A DNA stretch of 64,000 bases. It comes from Rhizobium sp. C4 (lineage in GTDB: Bacteria > Pseudomonadota > Alphaproteobacteria > Rhizobiales > Rhizobiaceae). The stretch's first letter is position 1, and the number at the start of each line of letters is the position of its first letter. Of the stretch, positions 9,801 through 17,974 are shown in pieces. Both the position numbers and the translations under genes were made by a program. A model generated the notes under the pieces. The model ran no database searches and was not told where the DNA came from. It was given only the letters and a program-made list of their open reading frames with translations. The stretch spans positions 1 to 64,000 of the forward strand of contig NZ_JAJNCX010000005.1 of assembly GCF_021026315.1 (NCBI RefSeq). The letters are read 5' to 3'.

Positions 9801-12800
9801 CCGACCTGCTGCGTCGTCAGGCCGGGGATCGCGGTCGAGTTGATGGCGGCGATCTGGCGGGTGGAGAGCGTGGCCACCACGGCGGTGGAGAGACCGGCGA
9901 CGGACGCTGCGGTCAGCGACGCCATGTCAGCGGTCGAGAAGGTGGCAATCGCGTCCGAGCTCATGACCGCGATCTGCGAGGAGCTGAGCGCCGCAATCTG
10001 GATCGGCGTCATCGCCTCGATCTGCGCGGTGTCCATGGCCGCGATCTGGCGCGTCGACAGGCCCGAAATGCCGGCGGTCGAGAGGAAGGCGATCTGGTCG
10101 GTGCTCAGCTGGGCAATCACATCGGTCGAAAGCCCGCGGATGGCCGTCGAGCTGATGGCGGCCATGTCCTTCGACGAGAAGGTCGCCATGTCGGCCGCAT
10201 CAAGCACCGACAGCTGCGTCGAGTTCATGGCGCCGATCTGGTCGGGATTGAGCGCCGCCATCTGGTCGGTCGTCATAGCCGCCAGCTGCTGGGTCGTCAG
10301 GCCGGCGACGCTGCCGGAGGAGAGAACGCCGATCTGTGCCGTCGACAGGATGCCGATGACATCCGTCGAGAGAACCGAGACCTGCCGCGAGGTAAAGGCC
10401 GCAAACTGGGTCGCGGTCATCGCCTCGATCTGGCTCGTCGTCAGGGCGACGACCTGACGGGTCGAGAGGCCCTGGATGCCGAATGTGCTGAGCGAGGCGA
10501 TCTGGGTTGCGGTCAGGCCGGCGATGGCAGCCGTCGAGAGCGAGGCGATGGCGTCGGAGCCGATCGCTGCGATATCCCTCGTGGAGAATGTCGCGATGTC
10601 GGAGGCATCAAGAACGGCGAGCTGCGAGGAGGTGAGCGCCCCGACCTGCGACGAGGTCAGCGCTTCCATCTCGTCGGCGGTCAGGCTGTCGATCTGGCGC
10701 GTCGACATGGCGGCGATGCTGCGCGTGCTGATCGCGGCGATCTGCGCCGTCGACAGCGAGGCGAGTACATCCGTCGTAATCCCGCCGATCGCCGTCGGGG
10801 CGATGGAGGCCATGTCCTTGGTCGAGAAGGTTGCCAGCGCCTCGCTGCTGAGAACGGAAAGCTGGTCGGAGGAAAGGGCGCCGACCTGCGTGGGCGTGAG
10901 CGCTGCGACCTGATCGGTCGTCAGTGCCACCACCTGTCGGGTCGACAGGCCTGTCAGTGCCTTCGAATTGATCGCGGCGATCTGGCTGGTCGTCAGCGCG
11001 GCAAGGTCGGTTGAGGTGAGGACGGCGATCTGGTCCGACTTCAGTGCCGCAATCTGGCGCGTATCGAGGATCGCCAGCTGGTCGCTGGTCAGCGCATCGA
11101 CCTGCACGGTGGACAGACCGGCGACAGCCAGGGTGCTGAGTGCCGCCATCTGCGCGTTTGAGAGCGTGACCAGGACGTCGGTGGAAAGGCCGACGATCGC
11201 AGCCGGTGTGATGGCGGCGATGTCCTTTGTGGAAAAAGTCTCCAGCGCCTGCGTGTTCAGCGCTGCGATCTGGGCGGAGTTGAGTGCCGAAACCTGCGTC
11301 GGGATCAGCGCCCCGACCTGCGCCGTCGTCAGCGACGCGATCTGCCGGCTGGAAAGGCCCGTGATGCCGATGGGGCTGAGTGCCGCCATCTGGACGGTGG
11401 AGAGAAGCGCCAGATTGTCGGTGCTGAGCACGGAAACCTGCGCCGAGGTGAGGGCTGCAATCTGCCGGGTACCCAGCGCCATGATCTGGTCGCTGGTGAG
11501 TGCCGAGATCTGGTCGGACGTCAGTCCGCTGATCGCAAGCGTTCCAAGCGCCGCCATCTGCGTGGTCGTCAGCGCGCTGATGTCATCAAGCGACAGCGCC
11601 TTGATCTGCGCCGAGGACAGCATGACCAGCTGGCCCGTCGTCATCGCGCCGATCTGGGTGGTGCTGAGTGCACCGAGCTGGTCGGAGGTCAGGCGCGCAA
11701 CGGCCGACTGGCTGATGGCTGCGATCTGTGCACTGGAGAGGGCTGCGATGGCCTCGGTGGGGATCCGTCCGATCGAGGCGGTCGGGATCGCAGCGATATC
11801 TGCGGTGGAGAAGGTGGCGATGTCGCTGGCGTCAAGGACCGAAAACTGATCGGTCGACATGACGGCGATCTGCGTGGCGGTCAGCGCTTCGATCTGTGCG
11901 CTGCTGAGCGCGTTGATCTGGGTGGTGCGCAGCGCCGCAATCGCTGCCGTCGAGAACGCTGCGATCTGCGCAGAGGTGAGGGCGGACAGCTGATCGCTGT
12001 TCAAACCCTGCACGGTGGCGGCAAGAAGGGCTCCGATGTCCGCAGTCGAGAAGGTGGCGATGCCGGCAGACGAAATGGCCCCGAGTTGCAGCGAGGAGAG
12101 CGCGCGGACCTGCTGGGACGTCAGCGCCTGCGCCTGCGCGGTCGAAAAGACGGCGAGCTGATCGGTCGTGAGGCCTGAAATGCCTGCTGCGCTCAACGCG
12201 GCGATCTTGTCGGTCGACAGCATGGCGATCTTGTCGGTCGTCAGTGCCGAGATGCGGCTGCTGGCAATCGCCGCCATCTGGGCGGTCGTCAGGGCATGGA
12301 CCTGTCCCGAACTCAGCACGGCGACCTGTGTCGCCAGCATCTGGGCGATCGATCCTGTGCTGAGTGCGGCCACCTGCTCGTCCGCCATGGCCGCGACGGT
12401 GGCCGTCGGAAGACCGATGATGCTCTGGCTTGCCAGCGCCGCGATATCGGCCGTCGAAAGGGCAGCGATGTCATCCGTGCCGAAGGCCGACAGTTGCGCC
12501 GAGGAAAGAACCGCCACCTGGGTTGGCGACATGGCGCCGATCTGTTCGGCCGACATGGCGGCGATCTGCGCGCTTGTCAGCGCAGCGATCGCGCGGGTGC
12601 TCATCGCGGCGATCTGGTCCGTTCCCATGGCCGTGAGGGCCGCAGTCGGCAGGCCGGGAATGGCGGCGCTCGACAGAGCGGCAATCTTTGCCGTCCCGAG
12701 CACGCTGATGGCTTCGCCGCTGAGGGCGGAGAGCTGAATCGAAGTCAGGTTGGCGACCTGATAGATGGTCAGCGCAGCAATCTGATCGGTCGAGAGCGAC

Positions 12801-14569
12801 GAAACCTGCGCCGTGGTCAAGCCGCCAACGGCGCTGGTGCTGAGCGCTGCGATCTTGCCGGGGGGCAGCGTGGCGAGGTCTTCGGCATCAATCGCCGGGA
12901 TCTGGTTGCGCGTCAGCGAGGCAAGCTGGCCAGTCGAGAGCGCTGCAAACTGCTCGGACGTCAGTGCCGTGATCTGCGCCTGGCTGAGGCCGGGCATCGC
13001 GGCGAGCGAAAAGGCGGTGACCTGTTCGGGGGTGAGGATGGCCAGCGCGTCCGTCCTGATACCGGAGATGCCGGCGGGCGTCAGGGCGGAGAGGGTCAGT
13101 GTGGTGAGTACGGCGACGCCGTCCGGCCCGATGGCCGTGATCTGCCTCGCGCTGAAACCGCGGATCTGCAGCATGTTGAATGCCGCGATCTGGTCGGTTG
13201 AAAGGGCCTGGATCTGGGCGCTGCTGAGCCCCGGGATCGCAGTCCCGCAAATGGCGGCAATCTGCGCCGTGCTCAGCGCCTCAACCTGGGTGGACGAGAG
13301 GGCCGAGATCTGGATCGACGTCAACCGCCAGACCTGATCGGTCGAAAGGGCCGCGACCTGGTCGGTCGACAGCGCCCCGACCTGATCGGTTTTCAGCCGC
13401 GTGATCGCGACCGTCGACAAGGCCGCGACCTGATCGGTCGAAAGCGCGTTGATCAATGTCGAGGACAGGCCGGAAACCGCGTCGGCGTTGATGGCTGCCA
13501 TATCTTCCGGCGAGAAGCGCTGGATGTCGTCACTGGAGAGTGCTGCAATCTGTCCGCCGTTCAGTGCGCCGACCTGCGACGCCGACAGGGCCGCAACCTG
13601 GTCAGCCGACAGGGCTGCCATCTGGTCCGAGGAAAGACCGCTGATCGACGTGAGAGAGAGGGCCGAAATCTGGTCGCCGGTCAGGGAGGCGATGACTGCC
13701 GTCGAAAGGCCGGAAAGCGCCCGGCTCGAGAGTGCCGCCATCTTGTCGGAGGAGAAGGTCGCCAGGGCATCGGCGCCGAGGGCCGCAGCCTGGCCGGGGC
13801 CAAGCAGCTTCACCTGCTGCACCGTCAGGGCGGCAATCTGGTCGGTCGACATGGCTGCCACCACGTTCGACGACAGGCCGCTGATCATGCGCGTGTCGAT
13901 CGCGGCGATCTGGCCGGTCGACAAAGCGGCAATCGCTTCGGTGGAGAGTGAATTGAACTGTGGGGCCTTCATCGACCCGATCTGTGCCGGCGTCAACGCG
14001 GCGATCTGATCGGTCGACAGGGCGCCGAGCTGGGTCGACGTCAGGACCGAAAGTGCTGCGGTCGAAATTGCGGCCGTCTGCGGACCGCTGAGGCGCGCGA
14101 GTGCTGCCGCGCTCAGCCCGCCGATCGCGGTCCAGGAGATGGCGGCGATGTCGGCGGTGGAGAAGACGGCGATGTCGTCCGGTGTCAGCGCCGCGATCTG
14201 CCGCGAGTTCATGCCAGCGACCTGGCTGGAGGTGAAGGCCTCTATCTGGTCGCGGGCGAGCCCGCCCAACTGCCGCGTCGTCAGCGACGCTACTTGTCCC
14301 TGCGTCAGGCTCTCGATGTCCGTCGTGTCGAGAACGGCGAGCTGGTCGAGGCTGAGGCCGACAATGGCGCTGTTGGTGATCGCCCGCAGCTGGCTGGAGG
14401 ACAGGACGTTGACGTCTTCGGCATCAAGGGCCGCGATCTGTTCCGACGAGAGGAAGCCGATCTGCTGGCTCGACAGGGACGCCACATCCTCTGTCGTCCA
14501 CGCAGCAATCGCCGCGGTCGACATGGTTCTGATCTGGCTGGGGGTCAGGGTAGAGGCAGTCGATGTCAT
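6836..14569 (-). CDS. Giant octapeptide-repeat protein, 320 uninterrupted repeats
   Basis: The 2577-residue product is 7 leading residues (MTSTAST), exactly 320 octads, and a 10-residue tail (AISAYLSRNS). The octad consensus is L-[ST]-[ST]-x-Q-[IV]-A-A. I segmented the whole protein by hand and found no insertion, deletion or register slip. Positions 1 and 6 are hydrophobic, 2-3 are Ser/Thr, 5 is mostly Gln with Asp or Ala variants, and 8 is Ala or Gly. A Ser/Thr followed three residues later by Gln/Asp/Glu resembles a helix N-capping box. There is one Cys (octad 55) and very little Trp or Tyr. No signal peptide, membrane segment, RTX motif or enzymatic domain is visible. A subset of octads of the form xxx[AG][IV]xG recurs at spacings of 3 or 7 octads. 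Fold, location and function are unknown; a structural, adhesive or surface role is only a guess. Confidence 0.85.
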   Translation of the reverse strand: MTSTASTLTPSQIRTMSTAAIAAWTTEDVASLSSQQIGFLSSEQIAALDAEDVNVLSSSQLRAITNSAIVGLSLDQLAVLDTTDIESLTQGQVASLTTRQLGGLARDQIEAFTSSQVAGMNSRQIAALTPDDIAVFSTADIAAISWTAIGGLSAAALARLSGPQTAAISTAALSVLTSTQLGALSTDQIAALTPAQIGSMKAPQFNSLSTEAIAALSTGQIAAIDTRMISGLSSNVVAAMSTDQIAALTVQQVKLLGPGQAAALGADALATFSSDKMAALSSRALSGLSTAVIASLTGDQISALSLTSISGLSSDQMAALSADQVAALSASQVGALNGGQIAALSSDDIQRFSPEDMAAINADAVSGLSSTLINALSTDQVAALSTVAITRLKTDQVGALSTDQVAALSTDQVWRLTSIQISALSSTQVEALSTAQIAAICGTAIPGLSSAQIQALSTDQIAAFNMLQIRGFSARQITAIGPDGVAVLTTLTLSALTPAGISGIRTDALAILTPEQVTAFSLAAMPGLSQAQITALTSEQFAALSTGQLASLTRNQIPAIDAEDLATLPPGKIAALSTSAVGGLTTAQVSSLSTDQIAALTIYQVANLTSIQLSALSGEAISVLGTAKIAALSSAAIPGLPTAALTAMGTDQIAAMSTRAIAALTSAQIAAMSAEQIGAMSPTQVAVLSSAQLSAFGTDDIAALSTADIAALASQSIIGLPTATVAAMADEQVAALSTGSIAQMLATQVAVLSSGQVHALTTAQMAAIASSRISALTTDKIAMLSTDKIAALSAAGISGLTTDQLAVFSTAQAQALTSQQVRALSSLQLGAISSAGIATFSTADIGALLAATVQGLNSDQLSALTSAQIAAFSTAAIAALRTTQINALSSAQIEALTATQIAVMSTDQFSVLDASDIATFSTADIAAIPTASIGRIPTEAIAALSSAQIAAISQSAVARLTSDQLGALSTTQIGAMTTGQLVMLSSAQIKALSLDDISALTTTQMAALGTLAISGLTSDQISALTSDQIMALGTRQIAALTSAQVSVLSTDNLALLSTVQMAALSPIGITGLSSRQIASLTTAQVGALIPTQVSALNSAQIAALNTQALETFSTKDIAAITPAAIVGLSTDVLVTLSNAQMAALSTLAVAGLSTVQVDALTSDQLAILDTRQIAALKSDQIAVLTSTDLAALTTSQIAAINSKALTGLSTRQVVALTTDQVAALTPTQVGALSSDQLSVLSSEALATFSTKDMASIAPTAIGGITTDVLASLSTAQIAAISTRSIAAMSTRQIDSLTADEMEALTSSQVGALTSSQLAVLDASDIATFSTRDIAAIGSDAIASLSTAAIAGLTATQIASLSTFGIQGLSTRQVVALTTSQIEAMTATQFAAFTSRQVSVLSTDVIGILSTAQIGVLSSGSVAGLTTQQLAAMTTDQMAALNPDQIGAMNSTQLSVLDAADMATFSSKDMAAISSTAIRGLSTDVIAQLSTDQIAFLSTAGISGLSTRQIAAMDTAQIEAMTPIQIAALSSSQIAVMSSDAIATFSTADMASLTAASVAGLSTAVVATLSTRQIAAINSTAIPGLTTQQVGALTSTQVAALTNSQLGGMTAGQITAIGAVDITALSPEQIAAISSAGIAGLTTAQIGALNTAQINGLTTLQYATLTSRQLSAFTTADIAAIALEDIAAISSAGISGLSTAAIAALSQDQAAAISTAAIAGLTTAQIAAFSSAQFQAMSTGQFAALNARQIDSLGTASVTSLTAEQIASLNTAVIAGLTTAQVAALTSVQIAALTSTQIGALTSAQVAVLQTDDFAAMSTGDVAALSSSAIVGIATTVLAALPTEQIAALSSTALPGLTTAQIATLTTSQIAALTTGQTASMTSRQISVLSLADIAVMSTDQIASLATASISGLTTDQIAALSTAQAEALTSEQVAALSSRQIAAIETQDLETFSTVDLAAISANGIAGLSTTVIASLTSDQIAAFGTAAIAALSTTQVAALTSNQFNALTTTQIGALTARQVSTLPVSAIAGLTTAQTAALSTTAISGLSTAQVAGMTADQINALSSAQIGSLSSDQLAVISSANFDLLSTGDIAAINSGAIAGLSTAIVASLTREQIAAISASAIAGMSTAQIAALSVDQADALTSTQIAALSSRQIAVLGADDLNTFTTAEMAAISATGIAGLSTTVLASLSTTQIAALSTAGVSGMTTAQVAALSTDQLHALSSTQIAALTSDQVAALTTADINALTTSQITALSATGVSGLTSTQLAAMRVEQFEAFSSTQIASLTSQALVGLTTADLQTLSTGELASISSAGIAGLPAAYIASLSAAEIAALGTKGVSGLTSTQVAAMSPAQIDAMSTAQLAALSADGLAGFSTADFAVLSNTEIGLLSPTAFKGLSTAIINGLTTGQIAGLSTGQVGALTYNQIVALGTAQVLALTTSQLGALNAIQAAGFGTDDVALLSTQALQALTSGAVSGLGTQVIAQLTTEQADALSSGQISGLTSQQVAALTQASLATFTSGEIAALNSSGVKGLSTDDINALTNAQLGALVDTQMGNLNPDQVAAAISAYLSRNS
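6857..14548 (-). repeat. 24-bp coding tandem repeat, 320 units
   Basis: The octapeptide array corresponds to a 24-bp period over 7.7 kb. Units differ at the DNA level and the protein register is still perfect, which suggests selection on repeat length. The periodicity also opens long spurious frames on the plus strand. Confidence 0.85.
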
Positions 14570-14851
14570 GCTTTGGCCCGGTGTTCATCCATCGTCGTCG
14601 ACAAGTCATTTGTCTGCAAGCATGGGGAGACCCTATTCAGGCTGGCTTGCTTGAAGCTGTTGGATGGCGAGGGAGACTGCCAAAAATACTTTTCGCTGGA
14701 GAAGTCTTGTAGACTTGAGATCAGCGATTTGAATTCTGATATCTGTCAAAGAATCGGCCGTCTGCTTTTTGTACTTTTCAGACTTTTCGCGGCGCGATAA
14801 CACTGAAGCCGGATTGCCGAACGTCTCGCCAATCGGCTGAATTGATGATGA
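14570..14851. other. Intergenic region between repeat protein and receiver-kinase gene
   Basis: These 282 bases separate two divergent genes and must contain both promoters. They are less GC-rich than the surroundings, for example around 14687-14790. I see no EcfG-type promoter and no convincing gene here. Confidence 0.5.
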
Positions 14852-15904
14852 GTGGATATGGATACGCGCGTACTCTACATTGATGACGACGTTCCTCTCG
14901 CTCATCTGGTCCGTCGCAATCTCGGCCGGTTGAATCACGAGGTCATCCATGCGCATGATCCGGACGACGCCTTCGAAAAGCTGCAAAACGAGGTGTTCGA
15001 CGTCGTTGTTCTGGACCATTACCTGTCCAACATGACGGGCCTCGACATCCTGCGCCGCTTTCGCGAGTTTGGCATCTCGACGCCCGTTGTCTATGTCACG
15101 GGCTCCAGCGAGGCACGCATTGCCGTCGAGGCGCTGAAGAATGGTGCCTCCGACTATGTGATCAAGAATGCCAGCGAGGATTTCCTGTCGCTGCTGGCCG
15201 ATGCGGTCGTCAACACGGTCGCCAATGCAAGGCTTCGCAAGGCGAAGGAACTGGCGGACGAGGAAACACGGCGGGCGAAGGAGAGGGCCGAGGCGCTGCT
15301 GGCCGAGATGAACCACCGCGTTGCCAACAGCCTCGCGCTGGTGACCAGCCTGCTGAGGCTGCAGGCAAGTGCCGCCCAGCATGAAGAAACGCGGCAGGTG
15401 CTTCAGGAAACCCAGAGCCGGATTTCAGCGATCGCCGGGATGCATCGCAGTCTCTATTCCAACGACAAGATCAGCACGGTCGACATGAAGCCCTATATCG
15501 GGGCGCTGGTCGGCGATCTCTCGGATACGGTGAGCGGACCCGAATCGCGCCTGCGGATTTCGGCGCATCTGGACGAGATCGAACTTGCCGCCGACAAGGC
15601 GGTTTCCGTCGGCATGATCGTGACGGAACTGGTGACGAACGCACTGAAATATGCCTATCCCGAGGGCGAGGCGGGCGAAATCCGCATCATCTTCAAGCGT
15701 GTGGACGCAACCAATGCCCGGCTCGCCGTCGAGGACGACGGCGCGGGTCTTGCGTCGTCCTCGGAGGCGAAACCGGGCAACCACAAGACCGGCCTCGGCA
15801 CGCGCATCGTCCGCTCCATGGCGGACTCAATCGGAAACGGGATCCAGTATCCGCCGACGGATCGGGGGACGGTGGCCGAAGTGCTGGTTCTTCTGGAAGG
15901 CTGA
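14852..15904 (+). CDS. Receiver domain fused to HisKA_2/HWE-type histidine kinase
   Basis: Residues 1-120 form a response-regulator receiver with the acidic pocket DDD near residue 11, the phospho-acceptor Asp near 55 (VVVLDHYLS) and VTGSS. A short coiled coil (about 128-150) leads to a HisKA_2-type dimerisation helix with the probable phospho-His near 155 (AEMNHRVANSL), then an HATPase domain with VTELVTNALKYAYPEGE and EDDGAGL. It is a soluble hybrid kinase of the kind that feeds PhyR-type stress signalling in alphaproteobacteria. The start may be GTG 14852 or ATG 14858. It is divergent from the repeat protein and close to the general stress response genes; its partner is not shown by the sequence. 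Confidence 0.88.
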   Translation: MDMDTRVLYIDDDVPLAHLVRRNLGRLNHEVIHAHDPDDAFEKLQNEVFDVVVLDHYLSNMTGLDILRRFREFGISTPVVYVTGSSEARIAVEALKNGASDYVIKNASEDFLSLLADAVVNTVANARLRKAKELADEETRRAKERAEALLAEMNHRVANSLALVTSLLRLQASAAQHEETRQVLQETQSRISAIAGMHRSLYSNDKISTVDMKPYIGALVGDLSDTVSGPESRLRISAHLDEIELAADKAVSVGMIVTELVTNALKYAYPEGEAGEIRIIFKRVDATNARLAVEDDGAGLASSSEAKPGNHKTGLGTRIVRSMADSIGNGIQYPPTDRGTVAEVLVLLEG

Positions 15905-15932
15905 AACGTCGTCGAACGACGCTGAAAGGAAC

Positions 15933-15960
15933 AAGGCCGGCGCAGTGCACCGGCCTCTTT
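15933..15960. terminator. Short terminator hairpin
   Basis: AGGCCGG and CCGGCCT form a 7-bp stem followed by CTTT. It sits between the convergent receiver-kinase and PRC-barrel genes. Confidence 0.5.
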
Positions 15961-15966
15961 CATTCG

Positions 15967-16509
15967 TTACGACTTGGGAGCGGGGGCAGTCGTGCCGCCC
16001 GTTGTGTCGTTCTTGGCTGCGGGGACTTCAGGCTTGGTGTAGTCCGGGCGCGCATTGAGCGCTTCCTTCGTCAGCTGTGTCTTGGCCTGGAGATTGCCGC
16101 TTCCGTCGGCCGTGATCGTGACGTCCTGCGGCGTCAGCGCAACGCGCTTCGAGCCGATGCCCAGGAAGCCGCCGACATCAACGACATAGTTCGTCACCTG
16201 GCCCTGGCCGCTCAGCACGAGGTCATCGATCTTGCCGATGCTGGCGTTGGCCGCATCCATCACGGTCGCGCCGATGATGTTGGAGGCGGTGACGTTCTGG
16301 CCGTACATGACGGTCCCGGCGGCACCCGCCGCAGCGGTCGTTCCGGCTGCGCCCGTGGTGGCAGCACCGGTGGTGACTGTGCCAGTCGTCGTCATCGGCG
16401 TGGCACCACTGTTGTTCATGTTCGTGCCAGAGGTGCCGGAATCGGCAGCCATGACGGGGACGGCGATGGAGGCCGCGAGAAAGGTCGACGCAATCAGGGT
16501 CTTGAACAT
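15967..16509 (-). CDS. Exported PRC-barrel domain protein, EcfG-regulated
   Basis: The 180-residue protein has a cleavable signal peptide (MFKTLIASTFLAASIAVPVMA), a low-complexity Thr/Gly/Ala linker (about 23-65) and a PRC-barrel domain (about 70-150, with ASNIIGATVMDAANASIGKI and FLGIGSKRVAL), then a Pro/Lys-rich tail. PRC-barrel proteins of this exported type are common stress-induced proteins in rhizobia and are probably periplasmic. A perfect EcfG promoter lies about 75 bases upstream, so the gene should belong to the general stress regulon. No enzymatic motif is present. Confidence 0.85.
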   Translation of the reverse strand: MFKTLIASTFLAASIAVPVMAADSGTSGTNMNNSGATPMTTTGTVTTGAATTGAAGTTAAAGAAGTVMYGQNVTASNIIGATVMDAANASIGKIDDLVLSGQGQVTNYVVDVGGFLGIGSKRVALTPQDVTITADGSGNLQAKTQLTKEALNARPDYTKPEVPAAKNDTTGGTTAPAPKS

Positions 16510-16581
16510 CGGATGTCTCCTTTTCGTTTGTTGTCCTTCCGGTCAAGCGACGGGTCGTCAATCGACTGGTTACCTCAATGG

Positions 16582-16606
16582 AACGCCTGCCAAACGATGT
16601 GGTTCC
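16582..16606 (-). promoter_or_regulatory. EcfG (general stress sigma) promoter for the PRC-barrel gene
   Basis: On the minus strand GGAAC (16606-16602), 16 bases and CGTT (16585-16582) match the EcfG consensus exactly. The predicted start of transcription is about 65 bases before the PRC-barrel ATG. Confidence 0.85.
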
Positions 16607-16639
16607 GAGATTTTCCGAGAAAATCCTGCTGCGGTCTCC

Positions 16640-17419
16640 TCAGATCAGCGGCCGGGGGCTCGCTTCCGGCGGTGTCCATTCGGCCACCGAGCACAAGCCT
16701 TCCGGGTCGAGAATCTCGCAGGCGCGGCCGCGCCAGACGATGAGTTTGCGCTGCGCCAGCCGCTTGAGCGTCTTGTTGGTATGCACCAGAGAGAGCCCCA
16801 GGGTGTCGGCAATGAGGCTCTGGCTGAGCGGGATCTGCGCATTGGAGGAGGTGAAAAGTCCCGAGCGCAGACCGCGGTAGTAGAGAAAAACCAGAAGATA
16901 GGCGGCGCGCTCCATGGCCGTCCGCTGACCAAGACTGAGCATATGCCCGTCCAGGATCCGCTCGTCGCGCGAGGCAAGCCATGTCACATCGAAGGCAAGG
17001 TCCGCCGACTTCTCGAAGATCGTCAGGAATCGGCTGCGTTCGAAGATGCACAGCCGCATCGGCGTCAGCGCCTCGAAGCTGTGGTCCATTTCCTGGAGCA
17101 GGGCGCCCTGCAGGCCGATGAGATCGCCGGGAACATGGTAGTTGAGGATCTGCCGCCGTCCATCTTCCAGCGACTTGTAGCGGAAGCCCCAGCCTTCCAG
17201 AACCGTGTAGAGATATGGATTGAGCGTCCCTTCGGAAATGAGCGTCATGCCGGTTTCGCAACGCATCTCGCCGGATTTGAACCCGGAGATCAGCTTGGCT
17301 TCCTCCGCCGACATCGAGCGGAAGCCGCTCATCCGTCTCAGCACGCAGGCATCACACCTGATCATGTGATGACTTACCGATGTATCCATCTGATCACCCT
17401 TCGACTTTTGGTTGTTCAT
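16640..17419 (-). CDS. Crp/Fnr-family transcriptional regulator
   Basis: The 259-residue protein has an N-terminal cyclic-nucleotide-binding-type beta barrel (about residues 30-150, with GTLNPYLYTVLEGWGFRYK and YHVPGDLIGLQGAL) and a C-terminal winged helix (IPLSQSLIADTLGLSLVHTN). CDAC and a few other Cys near residue 22 do not form the full FNR iron-sulfur pattern, so oxygen sensing is uncertain. Rhizobia carry many such orphan Crp/Fnr regulators. The next gene is divergent and encodes a degenerate receiver. An in-frame ATG at residue 11 is a possible alternative start. Confidence 0.87.
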   Translation of the reverse strand: MNNQKSKGDQMDTSVSHHMIRCDACVLRRMSGFRSMSAEEAKLISGFKSGEMRCETGMTLISEGTLNPYLYTVLEGWGFRYKSLEDGRRQILNYHVPGDLIGLQGALLQEMDHSFEALTPMRLCIFERSRFLTIFEKSADLAFDVTWLASRDERILDGHMLSLGQRTAMERAAYLLVFLYYRGLRSGLFTSSNAQIPLSQSLIADTLGLSLVHTNKTLKRLAQRKLIVWRGRACEILDPEGLCSVAEWTPPEASPRPLI

Positions 17420-17599
17420 ATCGGTAAATTGTTATCCTGAATTGAGGAGATCGTTTGAAACATGTCTTTTTTAAATGACGTCGCGGTTGCTTTCACGGCA
17501 TCTGGGGCAATGCCGCCAGAACTTGCCGTCCTCACCGGGCGGTCTGGCCACCGTGGAGCTCCTTCGGGGAGCCATGAAATAGGTGAGTTCACGTTCGTC

Positions 17600-17971
17600 A
17601 TGGTAGACAACCGTCCTGCGATTCTCATCGCCGAAGACCAGATATTCATCGCCCTGGAAGCCGAGAGGATCCTCACGGAAGGCTTTGATTGCACAGTCGA
17701 AATCTGCCGCCGCGATCAGCTTTCCGATGCCCTGGCCCACAAGTCCTTCGACATTGTCGTTCTCGAATTTGCGGGCAATCCGGGCGAGGATTTTCACTAT
17801 GGGTCCCTGGCGCGCCGCTCCGGCGCGCAGATGATGTTCCTGACTGCGGCCGACGACCTCGCGGATGTCGCGGAAGCCTTTCCGGATGTTCCGCTGGTCA
17901 GGAAGCCCTTCAACGACACCGACATGCGCACCTATGTAGAACGGCTGCTCGTCGGCAAACGGTCCGGCTGA
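17600..17971 (+). CDS. Stand-alone receiver-like protein with Glu at the phosphorylation site
   Basis: Starting at ATG 17600 (MVDNRPAILIAEDQIFIALE) the product is a 123-residue single receiver domain. The acidic pair AED, the Thr position (FLTAA) and the conserved Lys (LVRKPF) are present. The residue aligned with the phospho-acceptor Asp is Glu (DIVVLEFAG, about residue 56), which often mimics the phosphorylated state. An upstream ATG at 17462 would add 46 residues without domain character. The gene ends four bases before ecfG, which is convergent. A constitutive or protein-docking role, possibly in stress signalling, is inference. Confidence 0.75.
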   Translation: MVDNRPAILIAEDQIFIALEAERILTEGFDCTVEICRRDQLSDALAHKSFDIVVLEFAGNPGEDFHYGSLARRSGAQMMFLTAADDLADVAEAFPDVPLVRKPFNDTDMRTYVERLLVGKRSG

Positions 17972-17974
17972 CAA

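Noticed and set aside
6888-14009. Long plus-strand open frames across the repeat gene (for example 8385-10457, 690 codons).
   Set aside because: They arise because the 24-bp coding period removes stop codons in one antisense frame. Their products are shadow repeats (VVSAAI-like) without their own start signals.
6857-14548. Repeats at a regular short spacing that might suggest a CRISPR array.
   Set aside because: The units are contiguous 24-bp coding repeats with no unique spacers and no cas genes.
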